Shown: positions 23,413-34,480 of the stretch, one piece after another | How the letters are laid out: every line of letters begins with the position of its first letter | Position numbering within the stretch: the stretch's first letter is position 1 | Source of the DNA: Diphasiastrum complanatum | Taxonomy: Eukaryota; Streptophyta; Lycopodiopsida; Lycopodiales; Lycopodiaceae | Direction: 5' to 3' | DNA: 64,000 nt | Assembly (NCBI GenBank): GCA_029204225.1 | Contig: CM055104.1 | Location: 39,674,527 to 39,738,526, forward strand | The notes under the pieces: model-generated | What the model was told of the DNA's origin: nothing | Seen by the model: only the letters and a program-made list of their open reading frames with translations | Database searches by the model: none | Translations under genes and position numbers: made by a program

Positions 23413-23696
23413 AGTTCACTATGTACATTGAGTTTTTGTGATCCAAATAAAACCAAATAAATTTCTACTTGTTTCTCAACTTGAAGGCTGTACTACAGCC
23501 TATAGTACACATGTGTGGGCTTGGATTTCAATGTTGATCAATGCTTTTGATTGTTAATGCTTGTTGTTTGTCAAATTGCCAATCTAGATCAACTTTTTTG
23601 TGTCTAGTTTTTTGGTAGATTGTTAAGAAAGCATCCAATCACTCTTGTGGATCTTTTGTAGATCCATTTATGGTCCTAAAGTATAGTACTTTCACA
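23413..23696 (+). mobile_element. 3' LTR fragment of Copia E
   Basis: It starts AGTTCACTATGTACATTG and ends ACTTTCACA. It is nearly identical to the part of the 5' LTR at 21192-21470. The first part of this LTR and all of integrase, RT and RNase H are deleted, leaving an LTR-gag-protease-LTR mini-element. Confidence 0.85.
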
Positions 23697-24028
23697 CCTT
23701 GTTGGGCCCGAGGGCAGGCCTCGTTCAGCAAGGAAGGCCCGAGGACTTGGGGCTTTTCCTTATGTAATGCCATTGTGCGAAGGTTTTTCTTTTTTTTTTG
23801 CCGTACGGTAGGGCTGTACGCGTGGACTAGTTTTGTTTTAGTTTTTTTTCTCATTTTTTTTAGGCAAATTTTTTTACATTTGTGGTGGAATGTTGATGTG
23901 AACAGCCAATGACACTCACATAGCACATGCACATTCCACCGGAGACAGGAGAGCATTTTGTAGAGAGAAAACGTGCATTCCACCGGAGAGAGGAGAGAGA
24001 ACGTGCATTCCATAGAGAGAGAATATTG
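23697..24028. repeat. Spacer with short GC-rich part and CATTCCACCGG minisatellite
   Basis: The first part is GC-rich (GGCCCGAGG occurs twice). Then come three degenerate copies of CATTCCACCGGAGA followed by AGGAGAG, near 23933, 23976 and 24006; the last has CATTCCATAGAGA. No coding motif. It borders the Gypsy protease fragment. Confidence 0.6.
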
Positions 24029-26030
24029 CAAGACAGACGGTCTACAATGTGTTGTTGGACAGAGGATCAGTTGTAGACTTGATAACAGAGAAACAGTGGT
24101 TGGTGTTGGGTTTAGATAAACTTGCTAATGCCCCGTATCATTTGAGGATGGCGGATGGCTTCATAGTAAATGATATTGGGATACTAAGGAATGTTCGTGT
24201 CAAGGTACATGGAATTCCTTAGTCAATATTTTTTCTGCAAGGTTTCTCATGATTGGGTAAACAACAAGGTGACCTTCCAAGGAAATGGAACTGTACAAAC
24301 AGTTCACTTGGATAAACGTTTGGGTGTGAACATAAGAACACCCAATGTGTTGGTGTGTTATGGTTTTTTTTCAGGAATCTCTGATGAAGAAGAAGAGACT
24401 ATTCTGGAATCAGATCCGAAACTATTACCAATTGGTACAATAATGTTACCGGTAATGGCAGACTGTTCCGCGGCTACCGTCAAGGAGATGGAAGGGTTCC
24501 TCACAAAAGTTTCTCAATAAACGATTGGAGAAATGTCATTCAACCAATGCGAGAAGGTAAAGGACACAAAAGTGCCCCACTAGACGCAGAATGATGGGGA
24601 AAAAATTTGTCTCATAAACATCGGGACCTATGACAAGCCAAAAATTTTTTGGACAGGCACGGATATTCCCGCGCTGGTGGCAGAGGACACCGAAAAGCTA
24701 TTCCAAAAATTCAAGGATGTTTTTGCTTGGTCCTATCATTATCTCAAAGGCATCCTTGCCTTGCTTGCTCAACATCGTACTGAATTGGATACTACAATAC
24801 CACCTGCTCACCAAGCATGGTATTGTATGAATCCCAATTATGCCAAAGCAGCTAAGGAGGATATCGATAAACTACTGCTAGCCAAAGAACCAGTAGACCA
24901 CGATACCTGTTTGTCACTTATCGTGGTTGTACCAAAGAAAAATGGAAAATTTTGTATCTGCATTGATTATCGCAAGCTCAATGATGCTACAAAAAAGGAC
25001 CCTACCTGTGGGTCAGACTCCATCCTCGACATGGTAGTCGGGCACGAAGTATACTCTTTCATGATGTTTATTCAGGGTATTGTCAAATCTTCATCGCACA
25101 AAAAGGAGGACCAATATAAGATGATGTTTATTACCGATTGGGGCGCATATGTATGGATAAACATACCTTTCGGATTAAAGAGCGCACCGCCTATATACCA
25201 ATGAGTGGTTAACCAGATATTCAAGGAGTATTTGAATGAATTCATGAAGATTTTTCTTGATGATTTTAGCATTTTCAGTGATCTGGCTACCCATTTGAAA
25301 AAACTCCAGAAGTGTTTTGAACACTGCTGGGAGTATGGTATTAGGCTTAATCCTAAAAAATGTTTGTTCATTGTGGCTTTAGGATTGATTCTAGGTTATA
25401 TTGTTTCGAAGGCCAGAAAATTCCCTAACCCTCAAAAGCTCATAGCAGTATTGGATATGCCTGAACCAAGCAACTCAAAGGACATCTTGGTATTTAATAG
25501 TATTGCTTAGTTCAACCTTTGCTTTATTCAAGATTGTGGCCTCGATCACTAAACTGATGAAGGAGGATGCATCATTCTCTTGGAGCAACTTATGACAAAA
25601 AGTCTGGGAGACTATGAAGCAAAAATACGTGGATGCCCCAATTTGATACCTCCAAGGTGGGATCTTGAATTTCACGTTCACACGAACGCTTCCGATGTTG
25701 CGGTTGGGGCCATGCTAGCCCAAAATCCAACCAGTAAGGTGGATCAATCGATTGTCTATGCTTCCCGGTTACTAAACTGTGCGGAGTGGAATTACACCAC
25801 CATTAGTATGCATTAAATAAGTTTTGCCATTATTTATTGGGCAACAAATTTGTTTTCTATGTAGACCACATGGCTTTGGTAAATTTGGTAAATAACCACA
25901 GGTATCGGGAAGGATTGCTCGGTGGCTATTGTTATTTCTGGAATATGATTTGACTATGGTTTATAAACACAAGAGTCGGATGGTTGGGTGTACCAAAATT
26001 TGGTCACAGACAACAAATTTGTTAGGTGGT
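24029..26030 (+). pseudogene. Ty3/Gypsy pol (protease-RT-RNase H), heavily decayed
   Basis: Retroviral-type protease remnant near 24050 (LLDRGSVVDLI, with Arg after the catalytic Asp where Gly or Ser is usual). Then RT: FAWSYHYLKGI, MNPNYAKAAKEDIDKLL, VVPKKNGKFCICIDYRKLN (about 24920-24990), FGLKSAPPIYQ and IFLDDFSIF, which carries the catalytic DD box. RNase H starts with WDLEFHVHTNASDVAVGAML and continues as SIVYASRLLNCAEWNYTT. Stops and frame changes occur near 24224, 24518, 25202, 25508 and 25814. No LTR was found. The same family recurs at 41769-42975. Confidence 0.85.
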
Positions 26031-26570
26031 TTGAATTGCAAAATGTGTAGAGTATAAAATACTAGTTATAACTTGAGCAAAATTTGTATGGAGCATGCTA
26101 ACTTGATTATAAAGACATCCAACTTGTGCTTTCTATATATAGATGTTTGAAATATAAATATGGGACTTTTCATCTTGTAGAATAAGGACTTTTCATGGTG
26201 CCAAAGTTTTAAATTTGGATTCAATTTAATATAAGAAAAATTGGATATAAGGAATAGTGTCTCATTTTTAGATGGATGATTCTATGATAAATTTAGACTT
26301 GCATTCCTATTTTCCAAATAACTATGAAATGAGTAACTAGTGACTTTCTAGAATGTTAAAAGAGGTCTAAATTTTGTAAGTCCATATTTTTCTCTTTAAT
26401 TATCATTTTAATTTTTTTTGCTATGCACTCATACTTGTACAATCTAGGTGGGCAAAGAAATACAAAATACAAATTAATGTCATAATCCTTGCTACATGTG
26501 ACCCATCAGCCACATCAGCCTAATTTCAATTTCGAACAGAATTTGAGTACAAGCTTGGGAACTGGCCATG
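26031..26570. other. A/T-rich block present in this Gypsy copy, absent in the second
   Basis: About 540-570 bases between GGTTGGGTGTACCAA and GGATTGTTGAGTGAG. In the second copy (42820-42850) the two flanks are nearly adjacent. No terminal repeats or target duplication could be identified, so insertion here and deletion there are equally possible. Confidence 0.55.
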
Positions 26571-26703
26571 GGATTGTTGAGTGAGGTGGAGGGGTGTCTC
26601 AAGTTCGTCTTGCATCTATCTGCCATGTCTGGGGTTTGAGCTATCTCCATGTTCGATTGCAAATGCTGCTCGCGCACACATCTAGATGCTACTATTTTGA
26701 TGA
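26571..26703 (+). repeat. Gypsy tail segment shared with 42842-42975
   Basis: GGATTGTTGAGTGAGGTGGA to CATCTAGATGCTACTATTTTG, matched closely by the second Gypsy copy. It shows which family the flanking pol fragment belongs to. Confidence 0.75.
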
Positions 26704-27590
26704 TTGGGCCTTTAGTTGGCAAATCATATCGCAATGTGAAGATGTATGTTATAGCAATAATAATGAATTTTTAATTACAATAGTATGTTATCTCATCAAA
26801 GCACTGTAACACTCCTAATACCATCATTCTTCAAATTACCTCTCTATTTTATCTTTACCAAGTTCTTTCGAAGTTTGTTAAGCTCAATTGTGATGTTGGT
26901 AGCAAATTATTCTAAGCTTGATTGTGACGTTAATACTTAGTGTAGCTATTGAGGAAAGTCTTATCTCAATGTGATAATAATTAAAAATTTTGGATTTAAA
27001 TTGTAATAATAATTGTATGTTATCTCAATAAAAAACTATGTTATGTCTTTGAGTTACCTTCAAAATGCTCTAATATGTCTCTAAAATGTAGCGATTGAAG
27101 CAACTTTGATCGCAACGTGTACACGTGTGGTGTTACAACAATATTTCAATATAACATCTTGCAGCTATTGCACAAAAGCATATAACAATAAATTTCAAAA
27201 TCCTAGTTACTTTCAAACATCTAGTTGAAATTCAAAGTTACAAGTTTGTTTGGTTAACTACAAAAACTTTGATTAGTGTTAGCTCACCAGATTGCACTAT
27301 AACCGATTCAATGAATTTACAATTTTAGAAAAATTCTTTGAATGGTGGAATACTAAATTATGAGCTATTTATGAATACTAAATTAAACTTCAACAAGTGA
27401 TTTATGGGCACTTATTTAAGGGAAATTTTAGGGCCAGTGTACAAGCCAGGAACATGCTTATATAGATCATAGGATTTTGTCCCATGACCATCTCGAAGTT
27501 GATGGGTTGGTTGAGAGGATGGTGCAGTTGGTTAAAATGAGATTATAGAAGTATGGAATGCAAAAGGGGCACAACAAGAGGTGGGATCTA
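26704..27590. other. A/T-rich intergenic stretch
   Basis: No coding motif or clear repeat is seen in this stretch, which lies between the Gypsy tail and the LTR of Copia F. Confidence 0.5.
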
Positions 27591-28281
27591 TGTGAAAAAT
27601 TGCCTACATTGGCAAATCTAGCCATGTAGAATATTGTACATATTGTCAATATTTTTTGTTAGTCACTTGTATGGTCAAAGTGCCACGTGGCAATCTACAC
27701 CTAATGTAGGTTACCACGAGTCACGAGGAGTGGTCATGTCCATTTGGTAGCGATTCCTACTTTGTAGGATATAGACCTTGATTTATGATGAGATTTGTAC
27801 CTACCATGCACCTACCAAGCATGACTCTTGGATCTAGGCTAGGGTTTTCACTTTCGGGCAAGAAAGTTGAGTCTACTTCCTTATTACATGCTGGATTTTC
27901 ACCTAACTTTTCAAAGGAAGTGTATTTTACTATGTATTTCCATTCTCCATAGTGAGGAGATAGAAACTTTTTGGAGCCTCAAGAGGAAACTCGGATTTTC
28001 TCCCTTTGTATGATGATAGTGATTGATTCCAATGAAACCCAGCTTTGGCACACATTAACCTCTGTCTACAAGCCATACAACAGCCTGATTTTCACACGTG
28101 TGAACTTGGGATTCAGTTCTTGATCAATGTTTTGATTGTCTCTACTTGTTTTTTATCAAGCTGCTAAACTAGATCTTGTTTTTGGTTGACTAGTATCTGA
28201 TAGATTGTCAATCAAGCACACAATCAACCCTGTGGATCTTCTAAGATCCAAATTTGGTCCTTAAAGTACTATCCTTTCACA
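27591..28281 (+). mobile_element. 5' LTR of Copia F
   Basis: It starts TGTGAAAAATTGCC and ends ATCCTTTCACA, about 691 bp. It shares blocks with the LTRs of D (first part) and E (last part). A CACACGTGTGAAC palindrome lies near 28094. Confidence 0.8.
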
Positions 28282-28294
28282 TGGTATTAGAGGC
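28282..28294 (+). promoter_or_regulatory. Primer-binding site of Copia F (degenerate)
   Basis: TGGTATTAGAGGC, two mismatches from TGGTATCAGAGCC, next to the LTR end. Confidence 0.75.
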
Positions 28295-28913
28295 AAGTAC
28301 AAGGCTATTGATCAATGTTTAAGACTAATCCAATTTTACCAGGTTTTTTATGCAAAAAACTAGTATTGGAAGGGTGAGCTGGTATCCAAGTTTTGGTGAG
28401 GGGATTTGATCCCAAACCTTTTTTGGATCAAAATCCATATTGTTCACACATGTGGACATCTCTGAACCAGCATTCAAACCCCTATATTCATTGGATCATT
28501 GAAATCTCATTTGGAGTCAATTTGATGTAATTTTTGGTGCAAATCCTAGGATAAGCTATGAAAATCACTTGTCATTAATTAGTTTTGAATTTGATTCATG
28601 AGAACTAATTAATCTAGACCGAATTCAAGCCCTCTTAAAGTGAAAAAAAAGGTCTTGAAAGTACATCAAAGAGATAGAGAGAGATAGTCATTCTCTTGTC
28701 CAAAAAAAGCCAAGAGTCGCAAGATTTGCTTGAGAGTAGTTTTCACATCATCTTATCTTCATTCTAGCTTTGTGAGGGAGTGATAGAATTGTGATTACAA
28801 GTCCATTTGTTGGACTAGAAATCAAATTTGAGTAAAACACTACAAGTAAGAAACCTTTGTGAGTTTCAAGTTCAACCAAATATATATCGTGTGTGTAGAA
28901 TTTAACTAGTAAG
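28295..28913 (+). other. 5' leader of Copia F
   Basis: Untranslated leader closely related to that of Copia E, including GTGAGGGAGTGATAGAATTG near 28777. No coding motif. Confidence 0.6.
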
Positions 28914-30868
28914 ATGGGATCAATTGGAGCATAGAAGCTAGTGAGAGGTTAAATTCTACCAATTATGCTATTTGGAAAGTGAGGATGGAGTCACTCATGG
29001 TGCTCCAGGATCTTTATGAGTTTCTACTTGATGATGAAGATGAACCTCTAGGTGCACAGGAATTAATGAGATACAAGAAGACATCTAGGCTAGCACTTCA
29101 TTGTGTGAAAATGAATGTGAGAAATGATCTTCTAAGGAAAGTATTATCATGTAAAAGTGCTAAAGAGGCTTGGGAATATTTAAAATCAATCTATGAATCT
29201 AGTAACACTTCTAGGGTTCTCATGCTTGGAAATCAGATTCTACAAAGCATGAAGAGGAGTAATGAGAGTGCACAAGATTATGTGCTCAGAATCAAGTCTC
29301 TAAATAGGGAGTTAGCTTCCATTGGAGAGAAGATTCAAGATGGAGAGCTTTTGCAGATTGTCCTTAATGGTCTAGCGAGTGGCTTTTCTAATTTTGTTTA
29401 AAGCTTTGCAATCCAAGACACTTTGCCCACTATAGAAAAACTTCATAGTGTACTAGTGGCTGAAGAGTGTAGGATGATGCACACCAATGCAAGAATGAAT
29501 TCTATGTCTCTACAAGATGGTGATGAGAAAGCAAATTTCTTATTCAAAGACAAGAAGAAGACCAATGGCAAGAAGAAGCACTTCAAGGAGACCAAGGAAG
29601 AGGATGATGCTTCAAGCTCAAAGGGCAAGATCAAGGGCAAGTCCAAGTTCAAATGTTTTTTCTGTGGAAAGAAAGGATATTTTACATCAGAATGTCTCTA
29701 GAAGAAGAAGGCACAAGAGAGCAAACAAAGCAACATTGCACATCAGGAGGAGGAGGATGAAGAAGAGTCATCTTTGATGGTTTCCAACAGACCTCCATCA
29801 TCCAAGAGCAACACCAATGGTTCTTGGTGGATTGATAGTGGGGCTAGCTCCTGCATGACATATCAAAAAAACATTTTTTTCACTTTACTTTCTTACAATG
29901 ATGTACATAGATCAATCTATATTGCAAGTAGTCAAGAATGTAAGATAAGTGGAATAGGAACCATTCCATTATATGTTGGATCATCCAAAAGGATGAATCT
30001 TGAAAATGTTCTTTATCTTCCTAAGTTAACTAAGACTCTGCTTAGTGTTGGCCAATTATTGGATAATGGCCTTGATGTAAAATTTAAGCATGGAGTTTGT
30101 TCCATCCTTAGAAATGATGAATGTATAGCTGAAGGTTGCAAGCAAGGTAGATTGTTTAAGCTTATTGCTGATATTGCAGTGGAGAGTGTTAACCTGGCAA
30201 AGGTGGAGATATGAAAGGTGGAACTATGGCACAAAAGGTTGGGCCACCCCAACTTCAAAGCCATGGAAACTATGTGTGCAAAGGAGCTTGCACTCGGCCT
30301 CCCCAAGCATTTGTCAAAGTGTGGGAAGATATGTGAAGCATGTAGCCTCTCAAAGGCTCACAAGCTACCCTTCTCAAGATCTACATCAAGATCAAGCTCT
30401 CCTCTTGAACTCATCCATTCAGATATTCATAGCTTTTCACATGAGTCTAATGGTGGTGCCAAGTATTATGTAATCTTCATTGATGACTATTCTAGATATT
30501 GTTGGATGTACCTCTTGTCTAGCAAATCCATGGTGTTTGATTCTTTTGTAAAGTTCAAGACTTTGGTAGAAAATAAACTTAGTACCAAGATTAAGGTATT
30601 AAGGAGTGATAATGGAGGTGAATATATCTCCAATAAGTTACTTTTGTAGTTCTAATGGCATAAAGAGGGAGTTGTCATGTCCATACACCCCTCAACAAAA
30701 TGGAGTAAGTGAGAGAAGAAATAGATCTCTTGTGAGTGTGCTAAGGCCTTAAGGCTAGATGCTTCTCTATCCAGATCAATTTGGGGTGAGGCAATAACTT
30801 GTGCTAATTATTTGTGCAAAAGATTGCCTAACCAAGCCATTGGAGGAATCACACCATTTGAAAAATAT
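28914..30868 (+). pseudogene. Copia F gag-protease-integrase, multiple stops, truncated
   Basis: The likely start is ATG 28914, followed by a deletion of about 8 bases that shifts the frame before KVRMES. From 28979 most of the protein lies in one frame interrupted by TAA at 29399-29401, TAG at 29699-29701 and TGA at 30212-30214. The zinc knuckle is CFFCGKKGYFTSEC, with Tyr for the metal-binding His. The protease is WWIDSGASSCM. Pre-integrase LWHKRLGHPN is present, as are integrase HSDIHSFS and RSDNGGEY. Frame changes start near 30648, and the Glu region is scrambled. The coding sequence stops at TPFEK (about 30863), where a minus-strand LTR remnant begins. RT, RNase H and the 3' LTR are missing. 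Confidence 0.9.
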
Positions 30869-30907
30869 GACCAAAATTGGTCAAGCTAGAATTGTGAAAT
30901 TTTAACA
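30869..30907 (-). mobile_element. 3' LTR remnant of Copia G
   Basis: On the minus strand, TGTTAAAATTTCACAATTC directly follows a polypurine tract. Only about 39 bases survive before the junction with Copia F integrase. Confidence 0.65.
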
Positions 30908-30918
30908 CTCCTCCTCAC
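30908..30918 (-). promoter_or_regulatory. Polypurine tract of Copia G
   Basis: Minus strand GTGAGGAGGAG, directly before the TGTT LTR start. Copia B has the comparable TTTTGAGGAGGAG before its 3' LTR. Confidence 0.7.
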
Positions 30919-30935
30919 ACTTTAGCTTGATGAGA

Positions 30936-32024
30936 CTATCCTGGATCAATAATAAATACATGGATAGAAACAACATAATTTCTAGGTTCTTGATTTGTTG
31001 AGTGAGTATGATCACTCATCATGATAATAATATGATTTGAGCTCCAAGTTCTCAAATGTAGTAAGAGCTCAATAAGGATTATCTTAAAGATCCAAGCCTT
31101 GTCTTTGGTAGATTGTTGAATGAACACCTTGGGATGAAAAATTTGAGTTCCCTCCTTAAAATAAACATGAAAAACAACAGCTTCCCATAAGATCCAACTT
31201 ATGTATGAAGCACATTCCACCAAAGCTTGAAATGTCACCATCTTGACTTCATCCATAAGAATAATGAACTCCAACTTGCCATGAAGGTCTTCATTCCTTG
31301 GAAATTCAAGAGTGAATGGATCACAAGATGAGACCTTTGAATACATATTTGAAACTCCAATCAGAGTAGTAATGATCACTATTTCGTCATCATAAGATAT
31401 AGGATGGAAAACAATGTTCATACTAGCATCATCAAACAACTTTGTCAAATACATGACATGTTTTTTATCAAACACAAAATAAGATGAGTAAAGAGAGATA
31501 TGGATAAACTTCCTTGCTGCTCCTTTCTCTTTACCCAAACCTTCATATTGATGTAGATTCAGGTCTCTTTTGCCTTAAGACAAGTGCTCCTTCTCGGGTT
31601 CCTCCTTGATGTCTTTTTTCTTCATCATGCTCACTCCTTCTTGGCGTTGATGATGAGAACACGGATCCAAACCATGATCTTCTTTAAGACTCTCAAGGAC
31701 TTTATTTTCAGGTCTCCAAACCTGAATGTTCTCCTTCTCAATATGATCCTTCAAGTCAACAAAACAATCACCAAGATTATTTATACCAAATTGACTAGTC
31801 CACAATTGCTTACCACTAGCAAGTTGCATTACATACTTGTTGAACTTGAAACTAATGAGGCCAAATACTCTTGTATGGATATAAGTGTCCTTCAAGGATG
31901 ACTCACTTACTCTTATACAAGGTTCACAATATGCCTCTCTGAAAATGAAGTCAAAGTCTTTCAACTTATGAATGAAAATGTCATGCTTACTTCTAGCACA
32001 CTCAAGAGTAAGTAGGACAACCAC
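30936..32024 (-). pseudogene. Unknown ORF carried inside Copia shell G (one internal stop)
   Basis: A single minus-strand frame of 363 codons, broken only by TAA at 31575-31577. The part before the stop (about 149 codons) includes FGLISFKFNKYVMQLASGKQ; its first codon is GTG, so the true start is unknown. The part after the stop (about 200 codons) has hydrophobic, beta-rich-looking segments such as FHPISYDDEIVIITTLIGVS. It matches none of gag, protease, integrase, RT or RNase H as I know them. It sits where pol should be, between a gag remnant (to 32269) and a polypurine tract plus LTR start. Capture of host sequence by a non-autonomous element is a reasonable inference. The function is not known. 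Confidence 0.55.
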
Positions 32025-32269
32025 CTTTCATTCCATACTTTAGAATTCAAAGGGACTTCATTACAAAACTCAGCAAATGAAGTACAAAATGTACCCCCCC
32101 TTTCCAACTTCTCTTTCCTTGTCCACAAAAATAAGCATTGATAGCTCCATCTTTGCTCTTGTGGCTCTCCTTGGAATAGTTGAAGCTCTCAGTTTTTGCT
32201 CCTAAATGAATAATTAGAAGCATTCAATCTATCATGTGAACCCAAAAGATATGCATTCATTGAAGCCAT
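32025..32269 (-). pseudogene. Copia G gag start and zinc-knuckle remnant
   Basis: Minus-strand ATG at 32267-32269 opens MASMNAYLLGSHDRLNASNY, which lines up with the gag start of B (MASMGGFLLEASERLSSTNY). After about 26 codons most of gag is missing. A stretch encoding AYFCGQGK may be the remains of the zinc knuckle (FFCGKKG in relatives). This identifies the unit as a Copia derivative. Confidence 0.7.
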
Positions 32270-33471
32270 CTATCTCTAAACAAGATCTTGATCACAATAA
32301 TAGATGCAAAATAGAAATGATTGAATGACTAGCTATCCCACTTTCTAGGGACTTGAGAAAGCTCTTGACATCTCAATAAGATCCTACCTGATCTTAAGCC
32401 AAATCAAATCTATTAATATTAATGAGAATGGAAACTAGCTTGAATTTGCATAAAAAATGGATCTCAAAAGGAATCATATGCATATAAATGCCTCTTCAAA
32501 TCATTCCTACAAGATCAGGTTGAATCATCATGCAATAATCATCCCAAACTATCTCACAAATCAAGCAAAATTGAACACAATCTTGACTAGAATTGCATTC
32601 ACTTGATGAGCACTTATCTAAATCTTTGGGTTGTCTCCAAAATTAAATTTCTAAGATATCAATAAGTCTAAGAACAACCTATTATAGTAAGAAAGATAAG
32701 GATCTACCTTCCTTTTGATTGATTGAAAGGTTTGTAGCCCTATAGTAAATGAGGACATTTGTTGTAGAGGTTAAACTCTCATTTTTTCAAGTCTTTGATA
32801 TAGTAGTCCACTTAAAAATAGTTTTTGACTTATAGTAAAGCAAAAGTTGTTTTACATCAGAAAGACAGTTATGCTAAATGGGTGCTTTTTGATGCTCAAA
32901 TATTCATCACATGGATTAATATGACATCATCGTACTAATAATGACAAAATTCAATCTTCCTATAAGGAACTAGGGTCTTCATCTAATTAGCTTTGTTCTT
33001 TAGTGCTAGCCTTCGTCGCGATTGACTTTGGTAGCTTTTCTTCCGGGTTCTATTTTCAAATTTGGTTTTATTGCTTATGATGGAATGCTTTGCAACTTGG
33101 CTTTCCATTAGGTTTCACTGCATCCATTTTATCCTCATAAGATCTCCTATGAAATTGTGAATATTGTTGATGTTATTATAAATCTTGATGCATCTCACTA
33201 CTACTTAAATTCCTGCTAATAATTTTGTCAATACTGCTATTTTTATGGAGGTCCTTATTGGAAGGGAAAGTATTAAATAGCTTGTCATTTGCTTCAAACT
33301 ATATTAATCATAATCATTCTTGCTATTTCACACAACTCATAAACCAAGAAAGTCCTTGGCACTTGGATCATGTAATATTGAAATGTACATTTTAAACATG
33401 TTGGTAGCATCATATATTCTTATGCTATAGTCTGTATTCATTGCTTGGCCTTACACTTTTCTGAGCTGCAG
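32270..33471. other. Copia G leader and upstream or intronic sequence of the DJ-1 copy
   Basis: From 32270 to about 32760 the minus strand probably continues the Copia G leader; no primer site or LTR end is visible, so its 5' end is lost. The rest (to 33471) is A/T-rich, without coding motifs, and ends in a pyrimidine-rich stretch with a splice acceptor (CTGAGCTGCAG), so its last part is probably an intron of the DJ-1 copy. The expected first exon of DJ-1 was not found here. Confidence 0.5.
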
Positions 33472-34480
33472 ACTTATTTAGAACTATCGGGCCATAATTT
33501 TGTGCTGAATGCAACATTTGAAGAAGTAAATTCGAGCAATTATGATGCTTTGGTGATTCCCGGCGGCCGTGCTCCTGAGTACCTTAGTTTGGAAGAGCCA
33601 GTTCTCACAATTGTTAAAAAGTTTGCATCCTCCAACAAGCCCATTGCATCGATATGTCATGGACAACTTATTCTTGCTGCAGCTGGTGTGCTAAACGGGA
33701 AGAAGTGTACAACATACCCTGCAGTGAAACCTGTAGTCCTTGCAGCTGGTGCAAACTGGGAGGACCCCAAGCCAATTTCTTCATGTGTGAAGGATGGGAA
33801 CCTTATCACTGGGGCAGCTTGGCCAGGTCATTCTCAGTTTGTAAGGCTCTTACTCGAAGCTTTGGGGGAAACTATCACTGGAGGCAATAAGAAGGTTTTG
33901 ATGATTTGCGGGGTATGTTTGCCTATCATCTAGAAGACACAATTATTATCTGAAATAGCTATTTATTCACTTAGTTGGTAAATATAGCAGGGAAAGGTGA
34001 GTGGTATCTTGAGGAGCAGCCTTGTGATTTCACTGTATATGAACTAGTTACTGAATGAATTAAGCTAATTGCCAGGAATGGCCATGTGAATTTTGCTAAT
34101 TTTCAGGAAAAATCATAATAAGAGGAGGTATGATTTTTTCAGGATTATAACGAAGATTATGAAGTAATGGTACCATTTCAAGCTCTCCAAGTTGTGGGCT
34201 ACACTGTTCATGTTGTTTGCCCACAAAAAAGTTCTGGAGATAAATGCCCAACTGCAATTCACGATTTTGAGGGTGCACAGACTTACAGTGAAAAACCAGG
34301 CCATTATTTCATTTTGAATGCTAATTTTAAGGCTGTGAATGTAGAAGAGTATGATGCTTTAGTGATACCAGGAGGCCGTGCTCCAGAGTAATTATCGCTG
34401 AATGAAAATGTTCTGTCAATTGTACGCTCGTTCATGAAACAAAATAAACCTGTAGCTTCAATTTGTCATGGTCAGCAAAT
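33472..34480 (+). pseudogene. Two-domain DJ-1/PfpI family protein (DJ-1D-like), truncated at both ends
   Basis: Host-type gene copy related to plant DJ-1D proteins, which carry two tandem DJ-1/PfpI domains linked to glyoxalase or chaperone activity. Exon A (33472-33912) follows acceptor GAGCTGCAG and encodes most of domain 1: [19 protein letters not shown], then the nucleophile-elbow motif PIASICHGQ with the reactive Cys, and TGAAWPGHSQFV. A phase-0 donor G|GTATGT ends it. The intron is 33913-34142 and ends TTTTTTCAG. Exon B (34143-34480) opens domain 2 ([16 protein letters not shown], then [28 protein letters not shown]). TAA at 34390-34392 replaces the expected Tyr in GRAPEY. At 34480 the exon is cut by Copia H. 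The N-terminal part of domain 1 and the C-terminal part of domain 2 are absent. An older duplicate is more likely than a gene killed in place. Confidence 0.9.

Noticed and set aside
23639-24031. Frames around the GC-rich spacer
   Set aside because: They overlap minisatellite and poly-T sequence, without domains.
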